Notes under the pieces: model-generated | Database searches by the model: none | What the model was told of the DNA's origin: nothing | What the model saw: only the letters and a program-made list of their open reading frames with translations | Part shown: positions 61,004 through 64,000 of the stretch, in pieces | How positions within the stretch are numbered: position 1 is the stretch's first letter | Layout: the number at the start of each line of letters is the position of its first letter | Position numbers and translations under genes: made by a program | Assembly (NCBI RefSeq): GCF_050948175.1 | Contig: NC_135194.1 | Location: 3,526,033 to 3,590,032, forward strand | DNA length: 64,000 nucleotides | Reading direction: 5' to 3' | From: Xylocopa sonorina | Taxonomy: Eukaryota > Arthropoda > Insecta > Hymenoptera > Apidae

Positions 61004-62537
61004 TGTCACGTCCCGAGGTGCGGTTGCGCTCGCAACGGTGGCACAAAGTCGTAACCGTTCCCGAAAATAACGCGAATTGCGTCCGGACCGGGTTCGTTGG
61101 CGTTTCGGACTCGATAAAACGGTAATTAACACTAAACTTACCTTGCGAAGGCTTGATTCCGCTGTCTGATTTCTCTTTCTAGGTACCTGGAGCGCCTTGG
61201 ATCCGCAACCGGGATGGCGGCGGCGTACGGCTGGAACGGAGGTACGGGTCGTGCGGCGAAGGAAACCTCCTTCACAGGTACCAGGACTCGAACGCAGGAT
61301 ATTGAATATTCTGGTGCATCACCCACGTATTCCCGAGCGAGACGACGAATAAACTCTCTCCTCCCCGCGCGTCGTGTACGCTTTGTCGGAGGTGCAAGGC
61401 TCGTCGAGAATACTTGAACTTCGGTCGAGTACGGCGCGGCTAAGCGTTGGTTCGCTCTAGCTTACCGGGATCAACCTGGGCGCAAGATATTCTGTCTACG
61501 GTAGAAGTGAGGATGGAGCAACTAAGCGCTGGTTCGCTCTAGTCGTCGAGCCTCAAGACTATCGCAGATGAGATATAGAAATAGAATAATCGCGAGCGTA
61601 CCCGTGGAGTAGAATTAAGGAATTGTATTTGGACTCGAATAAAGATACTTTGAATCTGGTAAAAATAAACTATATTCTATGATTTCACTATACTAAATAC
61701 ACTTGACTAAGTTCTAAGTTACTGACTAGCGATTACAATGAGAATTAGAAATAGTATAAAGTATCGAATGGACTCCGCTATGGGAGTATGGATAGAGACG
61801 AATGCATTAGAGCTAATTGCTCGTTGCGAATGAGCCTATTGCTCGGATCGGAAGTGCATCGTTCGGATGCTGGATTAGAACTCCTCGGTTCGGAGATGAG
61901 GTACCAACTCTCCAGTTCGGAGATGAGATTGGAACTCTCCCGTTCGGAGGTGAGATTGGAACTGACTCTCGGATCTCGCGTCCGCGACCTCCTCGGGTCG
62001 CGCGGCGCGCGAGTCGCTGGGCCCTCGCGGTGGGGCGGACGGTCGGAGTAGGGCGGCCGCTCGGCCCTCGTGGTGGGGCGGCCGTTCGGAGTGGGGCGCG
62101 GCCCGCGTTAAGCGTGAGCCGCGAGCGTCGAGTGTGCGCGCGAGTGCACGGAACATAACCGTGCATGAATAAAATATATACATATATTTACTTAAATCTA
62201 GGTGTGTGTTGGTGTGTATGTACATATATGAGTAGTGTGCTTATTCTAATCCCACATGTACGAGAAGTACGTATAGGGCTTCGTGATCGCTGGGGATTCG
62301 ACCCAGTATGTGTCGGAGAGCTCCTCGCCCTCGTAATACGGGGTGAAGTCCTCCCCCTCGTGTGTGGAGATCGCGCGTGGGCGCGGCATGCTGCATCCTT
62401 CTTCCCTCTCGTACCTTTGTCTCCTTCTGTAAGGACGGCGAGTCGGCGGGTGGCCCGTGTGCAGGGGCTCCGGATACGGATGCTGGGGATGATGAGGTGG
62501 ACGCCGGAGGGTGGCAGGCGGTACGCCTGACGTTACA
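61004..62537 (-). mobile_element. LTR in minus orientation (1534 bp, short subfamily)
   Basis: It runs from tgtcacgtcccg to cctgacgttaca, lacks the 81-bp segment and has three VNTR units (61874-61954). No internal retrotransposon sequence is next to it. The left flank is gtta (61000-61003). The matching gtta is not on its right but, as taac, at 62832-62835, beyond an inverted satellite stretch. This is explained by inversion of the spacer between this LTR and the next one. Confidence 0.93.
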
Positions 62538-62835
62538 ATATCGCGTTTTAAAAATCATAAAAACTCTATTGCTACGATACGTAGACAACTGCAAACGCTA
62601 TTTCCTTGCAAGGAAGTGTCGCATTTACATTCATTTGAATCGTAGACGGGGAATGCGTAACACATCGCAAATCATATTATATCTTGCCATGAAACATAGA
62701 AATGAGATTCGATATCGCGTTTTAAGAATCATAGGAACTCTATTGCTTCGATACGTAGACATCTGCAAACGATATTTCCTTGCAAGGAAGTGTCGCATTT
62801 ACATTCATTTGAAGTGTAGCCGCGGAATACATAAC
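62538..62835 (-). repeat. Inverted 298-bp satellite spacer between two opposed LTRs
   Basis: The same satellite as the rest of the array, but read on the minus strand; this is the only inverted stretch in the window. Its reverse complement matches 46.717-47.014 kb with about six differences, including the rare markers tcgaagcaatagagttcc and agtttttatgatttt. It begins with atat (62538-62541) and ends with taac (62832-62835), the duplicated target words of the two neighbouring LTRs in swapped positions. An open frame of 256 codons that runs through both LTRs and this spacer (62362-63132) is a chance fusion. Confidence 0.92.
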
Positions 62836-64000
62836 TGTAACGTCAGGCGTACCGCCTGCCACCCTCCGGCGTCCACCTCATCATCCCCAGCATCCGTATC
62901 CGGAGCCCCTGCACACGGGCCACCCGCCGACTCGCCGTCCTTACAGAAGGAGACAAAGGTACGAGAGGGAAGAAGGATGCAGCATGCCGCGCCCACGCGC
63001 GATCTCCACACACGAGGGGGAGGACTTCACCCCGTATTACGAGGGCGAGGAGCTCTCCGACACATACTGGGTCGAATCCCCAGCGATCACGAAGCCCTAT
63101 ACGTACTTCTCGTACATGTGGGATTAGAATAAGCACACTACTCATATATGTACATACACACCAACACACACCTAGATTTAAGTAAATATATGTATATATT
63201 TTATTCATGCACGGTTATGTTCCGTGCACTCGCGCGCACACTCGACGCTCGCGGCTCACGCTTAACGCGGGCCGCGCCCCACTCCGAACGGCCGCCCCAC
63301 CACGAGGGCCGAGCGGCCGCCCTACTCCGACCGTCCGCCCCACCGCGAGGGCCCAGCGACTCGCGCGCCGCGCGACCCGAGGAGGTCGCGGACGCGAGAT
63401 CCGAGAGTCAGTTCGTATCTCATCTCCGAACGGGAGAGTTCCAATCTCACCTCCGAACTGGAGAGTTGCTAACTCATCTCCGAACCGGAGAGTTCCCATC
63501 TCATCTCCGAACCGAGGAGTTCTAATCCAGCATCCGAACGATGCACTTCCGATCCGAGCAATAGGCTCATTCGCAACGAGCAATTAGCTCTAATGCATTC
63601 GTCTCTATCCATACTCCCATAGCGGAGTCCATTCGATACTTTATACTATTTCTAATTCTCATTGTAATCGCTAGTCAGTAACTTAGAATTTAGTCAAGTG
63701 TATCTAGTATAGTGAAATCATAGAATATAGTTTATTTTTACCAGATTCAAAGTATCTTTATTCGAGTTCAAATACAATTCCTTAATTCTAATCCACGGGT
63801 ACGCTCGCGATTATTCTAATTCTATATCTCATCTACGATAGTCTTGAGGCTCGACGACTAGAGCGAACCAGCGCTTAGTTGCTCCATCCTCACTTCTACC
63901 GTATACAGAATATCTTGCGCCCAGGTTGATCCCGGTAAGCTAGAGCGAACCAACGCTTAGCCGCGCCGTACTCGACCGAAGTTCAAGTATTCTCGACGAG
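62836..64000 (+). mobile_element. LTR in plus orientation, cut by the window edge
   Basis: It begins tgtaacgtcagg and carries four VNTR units (63419-63526), the most in the window. With 54 bp more than the full-length element's LTRs it should end near position 64396, outside the window. Whether it is a solo LTR or the 5' end of another full element cannot be seen. Its 5' end faces that of the minus LTR at 61004-62537, so the two candidate promoters point away from each other. Confidence 0.93.

Noticed and set aside
62362..63132. 256-codon frame on the plus strand at the right edge
   Set aside because: It runs from one LTR through inverted satellite into the opposite LTR, a chance fusion created by the rearrangement.
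61004..64000. The inverted LTR pair as the ends of a large DNA transposon or foldback element
   Set aside because: The two LTRs differ in VNTR number and scattered bases, each has TG...CA ends of its own, and the spacer is plain satellite with target-site words. Two insertions plus an inversion explain it.

Overview
The window is eukaryotic and almost entirely repetitive. It is a tandem satellite array with a 174-bp monomer, interrupted by copies of one Ty3/gypsy-type LTR retrotransposon family and by one short piggyBac-type element. I see no conventional single-copy gene and no tRNA or rRNA gene. The element types (a gag-pol Ty3/gypsy element with a tRNA-Leu-like primer site, and a TTAA-flanked piggyBac derivative) fit an arthropod genome, most likely an insect. 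The exact order is a guess. A satellite array of this size with higher-order repeats suggests pericentromeric, centromeric or other constitutive heterochromatin (inference).

Layout. Satellite in one orientation fills 1-61003, about 270 monomers, except for inserts. The inserts are: a 3'-truncated LTR (2733-3560); a 309-bp piggyBac-like non-autonomous element (8110-8418); two nearly identical solo LTRs on the minus strand (20612-22226 and 28952-30566), which are one insertion copied by a tandem duplication of about 8.3-9.2 kb; and a full-length LTR retrotransposon (47328-56250). After 61003 there is a minus-strand LTR (61004-62537), 298 bp of satellite in the opposite orientation (62538-62835), and a plus-strand LTR that runs off the window (62836-64000).

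Satellite organisation. The monomer is 174 bp, exactly 58 codons, so one minus-strand frame can stay open through many monomers (up to 1378 codons). These frames are probably not genes. Several higher-order periods coexist: 6-mer (1044 bp), 9-mer (1566 bp), 10-mer (1740 bp), 3-mer (522 bp) and 12/13-mer (about 2.1-2.27 kb). On top of these sits the large 13.3-30.8 kb duplication. The middle of the array looks young and homogenised; the part around the full-length element is more diverged.

The retrotransposon. LTRs of 1507 bp flank a tRNA-Leu-type primer site, a gag with two CCHC knuckles, and a pol with protease, reverse transcriptase, RNase H and a DDE integrase in an uninterrupted frame. 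A polypurine tract precedes the 3' LTR. Gag and pol overlap in the -1 frame at a canonical GGGAAAC heptamer, followed after 6 nt by a GC-rich stem, so a Gag-Pol fusion by ribosomal frameshifting is predicted. No env frame is seen. The two LTRs differ at about eleven positions by eye, so the insertion is recent. Target-site duplications at the right edge show that a 298-bp satellite spacer between two opposed LTRs has been flipped. Most other LTR copies have mismatched flanks, pointing to recombination among LTRs in the array.
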